A stretch of 64,000 bases of DNA from Lentzea sp. NEAU-D7 (lineage in GTDB: Bacteria > Actinomycetota > Actinomycetes > Mycobacteriales > Pseudonocardiaceae): contig NZ_JAPJDL010000009.1 of the NCBI RefSeq assembly GCF_026242055.1, positions 190,362 to 254,361 on the forward strand. The letters run 5' to 3'. The notes under the pieces are model-generated. The model was not told where the DNA came from. It did not search any database and was given only the letters and a program-made list of their open reading frames with translations. The stretch's first letter is position 1. Each line of letters opens with the position of its first letter. A program made the translations under genes and the position numbers. This document shows positions 10,024-19,299 of this stretch, one piece after another.

Positions 10024-10815
10024 GTGACTCCAGAAGAGCTGGCCGGCAAGGCCGCGGAAGAGATCCAGAGCCGCACCGGCAACACGAAGCACGACATCGC
10101 CATCGTGCTCGGCTCGGGCTGGCGGCCCGCCGCCGACGTGATCGGCGAGCCGGTCACCGAGATCCCGGTGGGCGAGCTGACGGGCTTCGAGGCGCCGACC
10201 GCGCTCGGCCACGGCGGCACCATCCGTTCCGTCGAGGTCGGTGACAAGAAGGTCCTCGTCGTCCTCGGCCGCACCCACGGCTACGAGGGCAAGGGCGTCC
10301 AGAAGGTCGTGCACGCCGTGCGCGCCGTCGCCGCCGCGGGCGTGTCCACGGTCGTGCTGACCAACGCCGCGGGTGGCCTGCGCCAGGGCATGGCCGTCGG
10401 GCAGCCCGTGCTGATCTCCGACCACCTGAACCTGACGGCGGTGTCGCCGCTGGTCGGCGCTCGGTTCGTCGACCTCACGGACCTGTACTCGCCGCGGCTG
10501 CGCAAGGTAGCGCAGGAGATCGACCCGTCGCTGGAGGAGGGCGTGTACGCGGGGCTTCCCGGCCCGCACTTCGAGACGCCCGCCGAGATCCGGATGCTGC
10601 GCACGATGGGCGCGGACCTGGTCGGCATGTCGACGGTGCACGAGGCGATCGCCGCGCGTGCCGAGGGCGTCGAGGTGTTCGGCCTGTCGCTGGTCACGAA
10701 CCTCGCCGCGGGCATCACCGGTGAGCCGCTGAACCACCAGGAGGTGCTGGAGGCCGGTGCCGCCGCGGCCCAGCGCATGGGCACGCTGCTGCGCGAGCTG
10801 GTGGACCGGGCATGA
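10024..10815 (+). CDS. deoD: Purine nucleoside phosphorylase
   Basis: The 263-residue trimeric-type PNP splits purine (deoxy)ribonucleosides with phosphate to give base and (deoxy)ribose-1-phosphate. Visible family marks are GSGWRPAAD (phosphate loop), [28 protein letters not shown] and GMSTVHE, with the base-binding Asn in TNLAAGI. It starts with GTG and overlaps the mutase gene by ATGA, coupling production of sugar-1-phosphate to its isomerase. It is the orthologue by context of mycobacterial deoD (also called punA), which likewise precedes pmmB. Confidence 0.95.
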   Translation: MTPEELAGKAAEEIQSRTGNTKHDIAIVLGSGWRPAADVIGEPVTEIPVGELTGFEAPTALGHGGTIRSVEVGDKKVLVVLGRTHGYEGKGVQKVVHAVRAVAAAGVSTVVLTNAAGGLRQGMAVGQPVLISDHLNLTAVSPLVGARFVDLTDLYSPRLRKVAQEIDPSLEEGVYAGLPGPHFETPAEIRMLRTMGADLVGMSTVHEAIAARAEGVEVFGLSLVTNLAAGITGEPLNHQEVLEAGAAAAQRMGTLLRELVDRA

Positions 10816-12413
10816 GCCTGACGCCGGCACTGCGTGACGCGACGTTCCGGTGGATCGCCGACGACCCGTCCGACGCGACGCGCGCCGAACTGCAGGGCGT
10901 GCTGGCGCGGGCGATGGGCGGTGACGCCGCCGCGCTGGAAGACCTCCGGGACCGCATGGCCGGTCCGCTGACGTTCGGCACCGCCGGGCTGCGCGGGCCG
11001 GTGCGGGCGGGCACGAACGGCATGAACGTGGCCACGGTCGTCCGCACGACGGCCGGGGTGGCGGCGTGGCTCGGGGCACCCGGTCTGGTGTTCGTCGGGC
11101 GCGACGCGCGGCACGGCTCGGAGGAGTTCGCCACCGCCGCGGCCGAGGTGATGGCGGCGGCCGGGTTCGACGTGCGGGTGCTGCCGGGGCCGCTGCCCAC
11201 GCCGGTGCTGGCGTACCTGGTGCGCGCGCACGGCGCGGTGGCCGGGATCCAGATCACCGCGTCGCACAACCCGCCCGCGGACAACGGCTACAAGCTCTAC
11301 CTGGCCGGCGGTTCCCAGATCGTGCCACCCTCGGACGGCGAGATCGAGAAGGCGATCGAGGCGGTTCCGGCCGCGGTCTCCGTGCCGCGGAACACCACGT
11401 ACACGACGGTGCCGGACGCCGACGTCGACGCGTACCTGGAGCGGGTCGCGTCGTTGCCGCGCGGGAACTCCCGTTCGCTGAAGATCGCGCTGACGCCGAT
11501 GCACGGCGTGGGTGGCGCGTTCGCCGTGGAAGCGTTGCGGCGCGCGGGTTTCACCGACGTGCACGTGGTGCGGTCGCAGGCGGTGCCGGACCCGGACTTC
11601 CCGACCGTCGTGTTCCCGAACCCGGAGGAGCCGGGCGCGTCCGACGAGCTGCTCTCCCTCGCGGCGTCGGTGGACGCGGACCTCGCCATCGCGCTGGACC
11701 CGGACGCGGACCGGTGCGCGCTGGGCGTCAAGGACGGCGACACGTGGCGGATGCTGCGCGGCGACGAGACGGGCGTGCTGCTCGGCTCGCTCGTGTTGTC
11801 GACCACCGAGTCCACGGACCCGCTGGTGGCGACGACGATCGTGTCGTCGTCGCTGCTGAAGTCGATCGCGGCCGCGCACGGTGCCCGGTACGCGGAGACG
11901 CTGACGGGCTTCAAGTGGCTGGCGCGCGCGGGCGAGGGCCTGGTGTTCGCCTACGAGGAGGCGCTCGGCAACTGCGTCGACCCCGAGCACGTCGCCGACA
12001 AGGACGGCATCTCGGCCGCGGTCGTCGCCGCCGACCTGGCCGCGGGCCTGAAGGCGTCCGGCCGCACGCTGCTGGACGCGCTGGACCAGCTCGCGGTGGA
12101 CCACGGCCTGCACCTGACCGACCAGGTCTCCCTGCGGTACACCGACGTGAGCCTGATCGGCGCGACGATGGCGCGGCTGCGCGCCGACCCGCCGGCGGAC
12201 TTCGCGGCCGAGGACCTGCTGCCCGGCGCGGACGTGCTGCGCTGGACGGCGGACGGCGTGCGCGTGATCGTGCGCCCCTCCGGCACCGAGCCGAAGCTCA
12301 AGGCGTACCTGGAAGTGGTCCAGCCGGTCACGGACGGACTGGAGTCCGCCCGTGCGTCAGGCCGGGCCCGGCTGGGCGAACTGCGGGAACGGGTGACCGG
12401 GCTCGTCAGCTAG
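10812..12413 (+). CDS. pmmB: Phosphosugar mutase (PmmB-like phosphomannomutase/phosphoglucomutase)
   Basis: The 533-residue alpha-D-phosphohexomutase family enzyme carries all four family signatures. These are the phosphoserine loop TASHNPP, the metal loop DPDADR, the sugar-specificity loop FAYEEALG and the C-terminal phosphate-binding [10 protein letters not shown]. It probably interconverts (deoxy)ribose-1-P and -5-P or a hexose phosphate; the PNP coupling favours a pentose role, which is inference. It overlaps the PNP gene by 4 bases and the convergent gene at 12406 by 8 bases. Confidence 0.93.
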   Translation: MSLTPALRDATFRWIADDPSDATRAELQGVLARAMGGDAAALEDLRDRMAGPLTFGTAGLRGPVRAGTNGMNVATVVRTTAGVAAWLGAPGLVFVGRDARHGSEEFATAAAEVMAAAGFDVRVLPGPLPTPVLAYLVRAHGAVAGIQITASHNPPADNGYKLYLAGGSQIVPPSDGEIEKAIEAVPAAVSVPRNTTYTTVPDADVDAYLERVASLPRGNSRSLKIALTPMHGVGGAFAVEALRRAGFTDVHVVRSQAVPDPDFPTVVFPNPEEPGASDELLSLAASVDADLAIALDPDADRCALGVKDGDTWRMLRGDETGVLLGSLVLSTTESTDPLVATTIVSSSLLKSIAAAHGARYAETLTGFKWLARAGEGLVFAYEEALGNCVDPEHVADKDGISAAVVAADLAAGLKASGRTLLDALDQLAVDHGLHLTDQVSLRYTDVSLIGATMARLRADPPADFAAEDLLPGADVLRWTADGVRVIVRPSGTEPKLKAYLEVVQPVTDGLESARASGRARLGELRERVTGLVS

Positions 12414-12750
12414 CGGATGTCGTCAGCGCGATCGCCAGCGAGATCGCGGCCAGGGCGAAGCTCCCGCCGACCACGAGGTAGGCCCTTCTGGTCGGCGGGG
12501 CCACCGCGTTGCGGCGTCCCTCGGTGACCGCCGCGACGGCGATCCGGCCGAAGATGTACGCGATCGTGCAGAGCCCCACGCCAAGCCCGAACAACATCGT
12601 GTTGATGTCCCACGGGCTGTGGTCGAACCCCGGCCACACCGACGCGAACAGAGGCCCGATCCCGATCATGCCGATGCTGACGGCGAGGCCGAAACCCCAG
12701 GTGATGCGGCGCTGACGAGGACTGGTGTGCATTAGGGCGGTGGTCTTCAT
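12406..12750 (-). CDS. Small membrane protein, three predicted helices
   Basis: Unrecognised 114-residue integral membrane protein with three hydrophobic segments. They lie at about residues 20-38 (WGFGLAVSIGMIGIGPLF), 50-70 and 88-108. The ATG at 12750 is chosen because a strong AGGAGGGACC ribosome site immediately precedes it; the frame extends 6 codons further upstream. Its last bases overlap pmmB convergently. It lies 21 bases beyond the stop of the methyltransferase-like gene and may be its downstream partner. Confidence 0.75.
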   Translation of the reverse strand: MKTTALMHTSPRQRRITWGFGLAVSIGMIGIGPLFASVWPGFDHSPWDINTMLFGLGVGLCTIAYIFGRIAVAAVTEGRRNAVAPPTRRAYLVVGGSFALAAISLAIALTTSAS

Positions 12751-12771
12751 GGTCCCTCCTGTGTACACCCT

Positions 12772-13239
12772 TCAGGACGTGCTTCCGGCTGCGGGGTTCC
12801 GTTTGCTCAGCAACAGGAACGCCTGCGGCCCGCCTTCGTCCACACCCCTCTGACGTTGCAGCCGTGCCACTTCGTTGAACCCGGCTTCGGTCGCGTTGGT
12901 CACGGTCTCGTCGATGTCGTGCCAGTGGACGTGGAGGTCGACGTCGTGGCCGTACGCGTGAGCGAGATGTCTTTTCCGGTTACCCAGTTTGAAGGCGTGC
13001 AACAGGTGCCCGCCGGGCTTGAGGACCCGAAGGTCGACGCCGAACACGTCGAGCCCCAGTTCGTGCAGGTGCTGCGTGATGCGGCCGGTACCGCAGCCGA
13101 TGTCGCCCACGGGGCCCTCGGTGAGCTCGGCGAACGCGCGCATGATCGCGGCGTCGAGCGGGCGGCCGTCGTGCGCGTCCGGGATGAGCCGGGCGTAGCT
13201 GGCGGCGACGACGTCGTAGGAAGCGCGGGTCATGGTCAT
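12772..13239 (-). CDS. Class I SAM methyltransferase with internal deletion
   Basis: The 155-residue product begins as an ordinary class I methyltransferase. Motif I is GDIGCGTGRI, followed by the acidic end of strand 2 (VFGVDL). The next residues, RVLKPGGHLL, belong to the strand 5 region that normally lies some 60-70 residues later, and the rest of the fold follows normally (LAHAYGHDVDLHVHWHDID). The middle of the Rossmann fold, including motifs II-IV, is therefore missing. The reading frame is intact across the junction near 13031-13034. The protein is unlikely to bind SAM productively and may be a decaying gene. The start is the ATG at 13239; another lies at 13233. Confidence 0.75.
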   Translation of the reverse strand: MTMTRASYDVVAASYARLIPDAHDGRPLDAAIMRAFAELTEGPVGDIGCGTGRITQHLHELGLDVFGVDLRVLKPGGHLLHAFKLGNRKRHLAHAYGHDVDLHVHWHDIDETVTNATEAGFNEVARLQRQRGVDEGGPQAFLLLSKRNPAAGSTS

Positions 13240-13336
13240 CCATGTTGCCGTCCGCGAACTGCTTGCGGATGCCCGAGATCGCGCCGCGTGTGAGCCGGAC
13301 CGACTATGGCCACTTCGAGTGGTACTAAGAGCGGTC

Positions 13337-13786
13337 ATGAGGCTGCTTCTCGTCCACCACACGCCGTCGCCCGCTCTCCAGGCGATGTTCGAGGCCGTGG
13401 TCGCCGGCGCGTCCACCCCCGAGATCGAGGGCGTCGAACTCGTGCGCAGGGCCGCGTTGTCCACAACCGCTGTGGATGTTCTGGAGGCCGACGGTTACCT
13501 GCTGGGCACGCCCGCGAACCTCGGCTACATGAGCGGGGCGCTGAAGCACTTCTTCGACACCGTCTACTACCCGTGTCTCGACTCCACGCGGGGCCGGCCG
13601 TTCGGGCTTTACGTGCACGGCAACAACGACACGACCGGCGCGGTGCGCAGCGTGGAGACCGCCACGATCGGGTTGGGCTGGGAGAAGGCGGCGCAGCACG
13701 TGGTCGTCACAGGCGAGCCGTCGAAGGCCGGGCTCGAGGCGTGCTGGGAGCTCGGAGCCACCGTCGCGGCCCAGTTGTCCACATGA
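13337..13786 (+). CDS. Flavodoxin-family FMN protein
   Basis: The 149-residue protein has the flavodoxin/NAD(P)H-dependent FMN reductase fold. The N-terminal strand MRLLLVHHTPS leads into the phosphate loop. GYLLGTPANLGYMSG then matches the family motif that covers the isoalloxazine ring, followed by KHFFDTVY. It probably transfers electrons through bound FMN to an unknown partner. The ATG at 13337 starts at the first beta strand; the frame is open further upstream without homology. The final codons overlap a DnaA-box-like 9-mer. Confidence 0.8.
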   Translation: MRLLLVHHTPSPALQAMFEAVVAGASTPEIEGVELVRRAALSTTAVDVLEADGYLLGTPANLGYMSGALKHFFDTVYYPCLDSTRGRPFGLYVHGNNDTTGAVRSVETATIGLGWEKAAQHVVVTGEPSKAGLEACWELGATVAAQLST

Positions 13787-13837
13787 ATCCCAGGGTTGTC
13801 CACAGCCAGTTGTCCCCAACCTGTGGACAACCCTGGG
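13775..13837. promoter_or_regulatory. DnaA-box-like cluster with 17-bp inverted repeat
   Basis: TTGTCCACA, the preferred streptomycete DnaA box, occurs at 13775-13783 and 13796-13804, and inverted as TGTGGACAA at 13822-13830. A near match TTGTCCCCA is at 13810. Two of the boxes are embedded in a perfect 17-bp inverted repeat (13789-13805 with 13821-13837, CCCAGGGTTGTCCACAG). Another exact box is at 13457-13465. The hairpin lies between convergent genes, so it could also end transcription in both directions. Confidence 0.6.
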
Positions 13838-13857
13838 GATGCATTCGAACGTGTGTT

Positions 13858-14819
<962 letters not shown>

Positions 14820-14823
<4 letters not shown>

Positions 14824-15197
14824 GCCGTCGCCTCCAAGTCACGCTCGACCACCGCGTAGTGGTCGATCTTGTAGTCGAGCACTTCCAGGCACGTCTGCAG
14901 CTCCGCGATGCGGGCGCGGACGTCGTTGCGGTGCTCGACGAGGATCTGCTTGCGGCGGCCTGCCGTCAGGTCGCCGCGGTGCCTGAGCTGCGCGAACTCG
15001 CGCATCATCCGAATCGGCATGCCGGTCGTGCGCAGGCGCGTCACGAAAGCCAGCCAGCCGAGGTCGTCCTCCGAGTAGCTGCGGCGGCCGCCCGAGTCCC
15101 GCGCGGGCGGGTCGACGAGCCCGATTCGTTCGTAGTAGCGCAAGGTGTCGATGGACAACCCACTGCGCTGCGCGGCTTGGGCTATCGAGTAACTCAC
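14820..15197 (-). CDS. MerR-family transcriptional regulator
   Basis: The 125-residue regulator has an N-terminal MerR winged helix ([24 protein letters not shown]), wing residues [12 protein letters not shown] and a C-terminal dimerisation coiled coil. It has no cysteine metal site in the effector region, so a metal or redox role is unlikely; the AKR-linked MerR group usually senses small organics. It starts with GTG immediately downstream of a promoter with a 19-bp spacer containing a palindrome, which is the classic MerR activation layout. It is the first gene of a two-gene operon with the aldo/keto reductase. Confidence 0.92.
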
Positions 15198-15204
15198 GGA
15201 CTCG

Positions 15205-15235
15205 ACGCTATGACCTGGAGTGCACTCTAGGTCAA
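15205..15235 (-). promoter_or_regulatory. MerR-type promoter with palindromic operator
   Basis: On the minus strand the -35 TTGACC (15235-15230) and -10 TAGCGT (15210-15205) are separated by 19 bases, the overlong spacer that MerR proteins correct by DNA distortion. The near-perfect palindrome ACCTGGAGTGCACTCTAGGT (15214-15233, plus strand) overlaps the -35 and spacer. The transcript would begin about at the GTG at 15197, so it is nearly leaderless. Confidence 0.8.
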
Positions 15236-15618
15236 GCGGAATCCTTCGAGATGCCCCACGCTTCGAGGTGGCCGGCCATCTCCGGCACGTCGATCTTGTC
15301 GCGGCCGAGGGAGCGGACGAGGTCGAGCGCGTCGTCCTCGTCGGCGTCGATCCAGTAGCCGTTGATGTCGCACATCGTGACGGCGGCGACCCAGGCGAGC
15401 CGCCAGTTGCCCTCGACGAGAGGGCGGGTCCGGACGATCGAGTCGAGCAGGGCGGAGGACTTCAGCCACAGCGTGTCGTAAGCCTCCACGCCGAGCACGG
15501 TCGCGCGGGGACGGTAGGCCGCCGTGTCCAGCAGGCCGATGTCCCGGACGAGGAGATCGCCACCGGTCACGGCCGTGGCCAGCACCAACAGGTCCCCGGC
15601 GTCGAGGTAGGAGATCAC
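15232..15618 (-). CDS. Doc/Fic-like toxin with altered active site
   Basis: The 128-residue Doc-type Fic protein follows the death-on-curing pattern (YLDAGDLLVLA, DIGLLDTAAYRP, LWLKSSALLDSIVRTRPLVEGNWRLAW). The canonical active site H-x-F/L-x-D/E-G-N-x-R reads R65-P-L-V-E-G-N-W-R73 here. The catalytic His is replaced by Arg and the usual Lys by Trp. Doc enzymes phosphorylate EF-Tu and other Fic enzymes AMPylate; loss of the His would be expected to abolish either. It starts with GTG, 32 bases after its presumed antitoxin. It may be a silenced toxin or one with another activity. Confidence 0.75.
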   Translation of the reverse strand: MISYLDAGDLLVLATAVTGGDLLVRDIGLLDTAAYRPRATVLGVEAYDTLWLKSSALLDSIVRTRPLVEGNWRLAWVAAVTMCDINGYWIDADEDDALDLVRSLGRDKIDVPEMAGHLEAWGISKDSA

Positions 15619-15650
15619 GGCATCCAGTTGATCACAGAGGTCTGACAGTT

Positions 15651-15857
15651 TCAGGAAGATCCGAGCCTATCCAAAAGACCTCGGTACTTGGGCAGGACTC
15701 GCCCGAGCACCTCGCCGAGCTTCTCCTCCTGCTGCATGCGCTGGTAGCGGTCCGCGATCGCGAGCCGCACGACCTCCTGCTTGGAGCGCCCCTCGGACTG
15801 CGCCAGTTCGGCGAGCCGCAGGTTCTCCTCCTCGGTCAACCGCAAGGTCATCGCCAT
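15651..15857 (-). CDS. Ribbon-helix-helix antitoxin
   Basis: The 68-residue CopG/MetJ-type protein has the RHH pattern TLRLTEEENLRLAELAQSEG followed by SKQEVVRLAIADRY, then a charged C-terminal tail that probably wraps the toxin. It precedes the Doc-like toxin gene in the same orientation, the usual antitoxin-first order. A 7-bp inverted repeat ten bases upstream of its ATG is a likely autoregulatory operator. Confidence 0.8.
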   Translation of the reverse strand: MAMTLRLTEEENLRLAELAQSEGRSKQEVVRLAIADRYQRMQQEEKLGEVLGRVLPKYRGLLDRLGSS

Positions 15858-15865
15858 GGAGTGAC

Positions 15866-15882
15866 GGTATCAACCTGATACC
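15866..15882. promoter_or_regulatory. Inverted repeat operator of the toxin-antitoxin pair
   Basis: GGTATCA-ACC-TGATACC forms perfect 7-bp arms nine bases upstream of the antitoxin ATG and 31 bases upstream of the divergent tetR start. Its position fits autorepression by the RHH protein, but TetR binding cannot be excluded. Confidence 0.6.
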
Positions 15883-15912
15883 ACTCAGGCCAGCGGCCGT
15901 TAGGATTGCGTG

Positions 15913-16512
15913 ATGCCCAGGCCCAAGACCCACGACGACGCTCTGCGACGGCGGCTGCTCGAACGGGCGGGCGAGTTGCTCAGCACCGAGGGCCCCGCCG
16001 CGGTGAGCCTGCGCAAGATCGCCACCGACGTCAACACCTCGACGACGGCGGTCTATTCCCTCTTCGGCGGAAAACCGGCGTTGCTCGAGGCGCTCTACGA
16101 GGAGGCGTTCACCCGGTTCGGGACGAGCCTCGCGGCGGTGCCGGTCACCGACGACCCCGCGGAGGACCTCCTGCAGATCGGCCTCGCGTACCGGCGCAGC
16201 GCGCTGCGGGACCCGCAGTTCTACTCGGTGCTCTACTCGAAGGTCGTCGAGCACACGTCGGAGATGAGCCGCGCGGCGGGCAGGACGTTCGCGCCGGTGA
16301 TCAACGCGGTGCGGCGCGCGGTGGAGCAGGGGGTGTACCTCGAGGAGGACCCGGAGCAGATCGCGATGTCCATGTGGGGCATCGCGCACGGCCTGGTGAG
16401 CCTGGAGCTCAACGGGAACCTGCCGCCCGGCGTCGACGCGGCCGCCACCTACGAACTGGCGTTGCGGGCGCACGGCAGGGGCTGGCGCACGGATCCGGGG
16501 AACTCTCTCTGA
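15913..16512 (+). CDS. TetR-family transcriptional regulator
   Basis: The 199-residue protein has an N-terminal TetR helix-turn-helix (VSLRKIATDVNTSTTAVYSLFGGKPALL) and an alpha-helical ligand domain of the WHG/TetR_C type. The ligand and target genes are unknown. It is divergent from the toxin-antitoxin pair and convergent with the chitinase gene, and no adjacent enzyme on its own strand suggests a substrate. The ATG at 15913 was chosen over the GTG immediately before it. Confidence 0.88.
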   Translation: MPRPKTHDDALRRRLLERAGELLSTEGPAAVSLRKIATDVNTSTTAVYSLFGGKPALLEALYEEAFTRFGTSLAAVPVTDDPAEDLLQIGLAYRRSALRDPQFYSVLYSKVVEHTSEMSRAAGRTFAPVINAVRRAVEQGVYLEEDPEQIAMSMWGIAHGLVSLELNGNLPPGVDAAATYELALRAHGRGWRTDPGNSL

Positions 16513-16523
16513 ACACCACGGAA

Positions 16524-16557
16524 TCCGGGGAGGCGGCCGCCGCGAAACCTCCCCGGA
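16524..16557. terminator. Hairpin terminator between tetR and chitinase
   Basis: TCCGGGGAGG (16524-16533) pairs perfectly with CCTCCCCGGA (16548-16557) around a 14-base loop, between two convergent genes. A second hairpin, ACTGTCC-GGTTA-GGACAGT, follows at 16566-16584. Neither has a strong T-run, as is usual in high-GC actinomycetes. Together they form a bidirectional barrier. Confidence 0.65.
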
Positions 16558-16603
16558 CCCGCTGAACTGTCCGGTTAGGACAGTCCGTCTCGGTGGTGCG
16601 GTC

Positions 16604-17902
16604 CTACTTCAGGGCCCCGTCGAGCGCCTTGATCAGTTCGCCCTGCGGCGTGTCGCCGTCGAGCGACCAGATCATCGCGCCGCCGAGCCTGCGGTCGTTG
16701 ATGTAGCGCGCCTTCCGCTTCATCTCGGTCGCGTCGTCGTAGGTCCACCAGGTCTTGCCGTCGTAGATCCACGCGAAGCCGGCCTTCTCGTCGCGGTAGA
16801 TCTTGTAGGTGTTGCCGGGCTCGGAGAGCTTCGCCTTGATGCGGTGGAAGTCCTCGTAACCGGCCTCGTACTTGGCGGGCGCCGGCACACCGGTGCCGAA
16901 CAGGCCGTTGCGCGTGCCGGGGGCGACGCCGTCCCAGCCGCGGCCGTAGAACGGCACACCGAGCACGGCCTTGGAGCGCGGGGCACCACGCGAGAGCCAC
17001 GCGTTGACCGTCACCTCGGAGCTGAACTCGAACTCCGACGGGTCGCCCTTCGGCACCCGCAGCGCGGACTGCTGGTTCGCCGCGGCGTCCCAGGCACCGT
17101 GGTAGTCGTAGCCCTGCAGAGTGCCGAAAGTGAGGTAGCAGAACACCTTCCGGACCTCGAAGCCCGCGTCGACCTGCTTGGGGTCGGCCGGCAGGAACGC
17201 GGTCAGGTCGCGGTTCCAGCCCATCTGCCTGCGATACTCGGCGAGCAGCTTGGTGAAGTTCTGCTTGTCCTCGGGGCGCACGACGTTGGGCGGCGTCATG
17301 TTGCCGTTGCTGCCGGGCCACTCCCAGTCGAGGTCGATGCCGTCGAAGACGCCCTTGGCGGCACCTTCCGGCAGGCCGGGCAGGTTGCCCTTGATCCACA
17401 TGTCGGTGCACGACTTGACGTGCGCGGCGCGCGACTCGGGCGTCAGCGCGGCGTTCGAGAAGTAGCGCGAGCCCGTCCAGCCGCCCAGCGAGATGTTGAT
17501 CCTCAGCCTGGGGTACTTGGCCTTGAGCTGCTTGAGCTGGTTCAGGTTGCCCGCGAGGACCTGACCGGCCTCGTCCGCCTTGCCGCTCACGGACTGCTCC
17601 GCGGTGTGCGGCATCTGCCAGTCCGCCCACGGGTCGGCGCTGACGCACTTGCCCGACTCGTCGAGGAAACCGAAGGCGTAGTTCAGGTGCGTGAGCCGCG
17701 CGGCGGCCCCGCTGTCCACGAGGTTCTTGACCCGGAAGTTCCGGTCGTACACGCCCCACTGGATGAAGTACCCGACGGTGCGGGTCTTCGAGTAACCGTG
17801 GTGCCCGTTGGTCTCGACGTCGGCGTTCGCGGGCGCAACAGCCAGCGACGCGGACAGGGCGCCGACCGCGAGAGCGGCAGCACCCCATCTCCGTCTGGAC
17901 AT
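16604..17902 (-). CDS. Secreted GH18 chitinase
   Basis: The 432-residue glycoside hydrolase family 18 enzyme hydrolyses chitin. A signal peptide with predicted cleavage after residues A-N-A (about residue 27) exports it. The catalytic motif D187-G-I-D-L-D-W-E194 supplies Glu194 as acid/base; SLGGWTGS is the second conserved strand and AMIWSLDGDTP the C-terminal barrel strand. No chitin-binding module is attached. A DasR-like operator lies upstream, which fits induction by GlcNAc-6-phosphate. The ATG at 17902 places the signal peptide at the N terminus. Confidence 0.93.
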   Translation of the reverse strand: MSRRRWGAAALAVGALSASLAVAPANADVETNGHHGYSKTRTVGYFIQWGVYDRNFRVKNLVDSGAAARLTHLNYAFGFLDESGKCVSADPWADWQMPHTAEQSVSGKADEAGQVLAGNLNQLKQLKAKYPRLRINISLGGWTGSRYFSNAALTPESRAAHVKSCTDMWIKGNLPGLPEGAAKGVFDGIDLDWEWPGSNGNMTPPNVVRPEDKQNFTKLLAEYRRQMGWNRDLTAFLPADPKQVDAGFEVRKVFCYLTFGTLQGYDYHGAWDAAANQQSALRVPKGDPSEFEFSSEVTVNAWLSRGAPRSKAVLGVPFYGRGWDGVAPGTRNGLFGTGVPAPAKYEAGYEDFHRIKAKLSEPGNTYKIYRDEKAGFAWIYDGKTWWTYDDATEMKRKARYINDRRLGGAMIWSLDGDTPQGELIKALDGALK

Positions 17903-17956
17903 GTGACTCCTATTCGAATCGCGGCAGCGGCGATGTGGTCCACAGCACGATAGGCC

Positions 17957-17972
17957 TGAGGTCTAGACCACT
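17957..17972. promoter_or_regulatory. DasR-type operator (dre) upstream of the chitinase
   Basis: The minus strand reads AGTGGTCTAGACCTCA, a close match to the dre consensus with the invariant GGTCTAGACC core at 17960-17969. It lies 57 bases upstream of the chitinase start. A second, shorter palindrome TGTGGTCCACA at 17934-17944 resembles a weak dre half. DasR itself is not in the window. Confidence 0.75.
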
Positions 17973-17996
17973 GCTACGTCCGATCGGAGGTATGTC

Positions 17997-18620
17997 CTAA
18001 ACCGCCCCGTACAGACGGTCACCGGCATCGCCCAGCCCGGGAACGATGAAGCCGGAGTCGTTCAGCCGCTCGTCCACCGAGGCCGTGACGAGACGGCACG
18101 GGAGCTTCGAGTCCTCGAGGTGGTTGATCCCCTCGGGTGCCGCGAGCACGCAGATCGCCGTCACGTCGGTCGCGCCGCGCTGGGTCAGCAGGCGGATCGT
18201 GTACGCCATCGAACCGCCGGTGGCGAGCATCGGGTCGAGCACGAACACGGGGCGTCCGGCGAGGTTCTCCGGCAGCGACTCCATGTACGGCGTCGGCTGC
18301 AACGTCTCCTCGTCGCGCGCCAGGCCCACGAACCCCATCTGGGCGTCCGGGATCAACTTGTGCGCCTGGTCAGCCATGCCCAGCCCCGCCCGCAGCACGG
18401 GGACGAGCAACGGCGGGTTTGCGAGCTTGTAGCCGGTGGTACGGGCTACCGGGGTGTGCGTGCGGTCTTCCTTCAGCGGCGCCTCGCGCATCGCTTCGTA
18501 GACCAGCATCACGGTCAGTTCCTGCAACGCGGCGCGGAACGCGGCGTTGTCCGTGCGCGCATCACGCATCGTTGTGAGTCTCGCCTTGGCGAGTGGATGA
18601 TCGACGACCAGGACGTCCAT
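17997..18620 (-). CDS. upp: Uracil phosphoribosyltransferase
   Basis: The 207-residue enzyme converts uracil and PRPP to UMP. It shows the opening [18 protein letters not shown], the PRPP-binding loop [10 protein letters not shown] and the uracil-binding C-terminal [13 protein letters not shown]. The ATG at 18620 is the conserved family start; a GTG three codons upstream (18629) is also possible. It salvages uracil released by phosphorolysis, in keeping with the cytidine deaminase and phosphorylase genes elsewhere in the window. It is divergent from the DinB-like gene at 18654. Confidence 0.95.
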   Translation of the reverse strand: MDVLVVDHPLAKARLTTMRDARTDNAAFRAALQELTVMLVYEAMREAPLKEDRTHTPVARTTGYKLANPPLLVPVLRAGLGMADQAHKLIPDAQMGFVGLARDEETLQPTPYMESLPENLAGRPVFVLDPMLATGGSMAYTIRLLTQRGATDVTAICVLAAPEGINHLEDSKLPCRLVTASVDERLNDSGFIVPGLGDAGDRLYGAV

Positions 18621-18653
18621 GCTCGACACCGTAACCGCTGGGAGGAGCTAGGG

Positions 18654-19265
18654 GTGTTCGAAGAGATCTACCGCGAGGCACGTCAGCGCGTCGTCGGCCT
18701 GACGATGGGCCTGAGCGCCGGCGAACTGGGGCGAGCCGTGCCCGCCTGTCCTGAGTGGACCGTGCACCAGGTGGTCGCGCACCTGTCCGGCGCGGCCTCG
18801 GACCTGGTCAGCGGACGCATGGAGGGAGCGCCGTCGGACGAGTGGACGGCGCGGCACGTCGCCGAGCGCGAGAACGTCCCGGTGGAGGACCTGCTGGAGG
18901 AGTGGAACGCCTCCGGCGACAAGATCGCCGAGATGCCGCGCATCCCGTTCCAGCTGGCGGTGGACACGCTCACGCACGAGGCGGACCTGCGCGCGGCGCT
19001 CGGCCGGGAACGGCTGCCGGACACCGCGTGGCAGCCGACGCTGGTGTGGCTGACGCCGCGCAGGCTGACCGGCGTGACGGTGAAGACCGAGTTCGGCGAC
19101 CTCGGCGACGGGCCGATCACCCTGGAGGTCGAGGGCTACGAACTCTGGCGCGGGTGCTTCGGCCGGCGGTCGCGGCGCCAGATCCAGTCGTGGAACTGGT
19201 CCGGCCCCGCGCCGATCGACGAGTTCCCGTTCTTCCCGCCACGAGAGAGCGACCTTGTGGAGTAA
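18654..19265 (+). CDS. DinB-like maleylpyruvate isomerase-family protein
   Basis: The 203-residue protein is of the mycothiol-dependent maleylpyruvate isomerase N-domain type (TIGR03083-like). It has the hallmark CPEWTVHQVVAHLSG (Trp and metal-ligand His), the central segment LAVDTLTHEADLRAAL with further candidate His ligands, and a C-terminal domain ending in an acidic tail. Members bind a metal and often act as mycothiol S-transferases; the substrate is unknown. The GTG at 18654 follows a perfect GGAGGAG site with a 6-base spacer, which rules out the much longer upstream frame. Confidence 0.82.
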   Translation: MFEEIYREARQRVVGLTMGLSAGELGRAVPACPEWTVHQVVAHLSGAASDLVSGRMEGAPSDEWTARHVAERENVPVEDLLEEWNASGDKIAEMPRIPFQLAVDTLTHEADLRAALGRERLPDTAWQPTLVWLTPRRLTGVTVKTEFGDLGDGPITLEVEGYELWRGCFGRRSRRQIQSWNWSGPAPIDEFPFFPPRESDLVE

Positions 19266-19299
19266 ACGGTGTTAACCAACGAGGTGTAGGGTCGGCCGG

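Noticed and set aside
8320-11079. Antisense open frame of over 900 codons opposite the kinase and PNP genes
   Set aside because: Composition is that of a high-GC shadow frame (Arg/His/Gln-rich, no motifs); the plus-strand genes have full family signatures.
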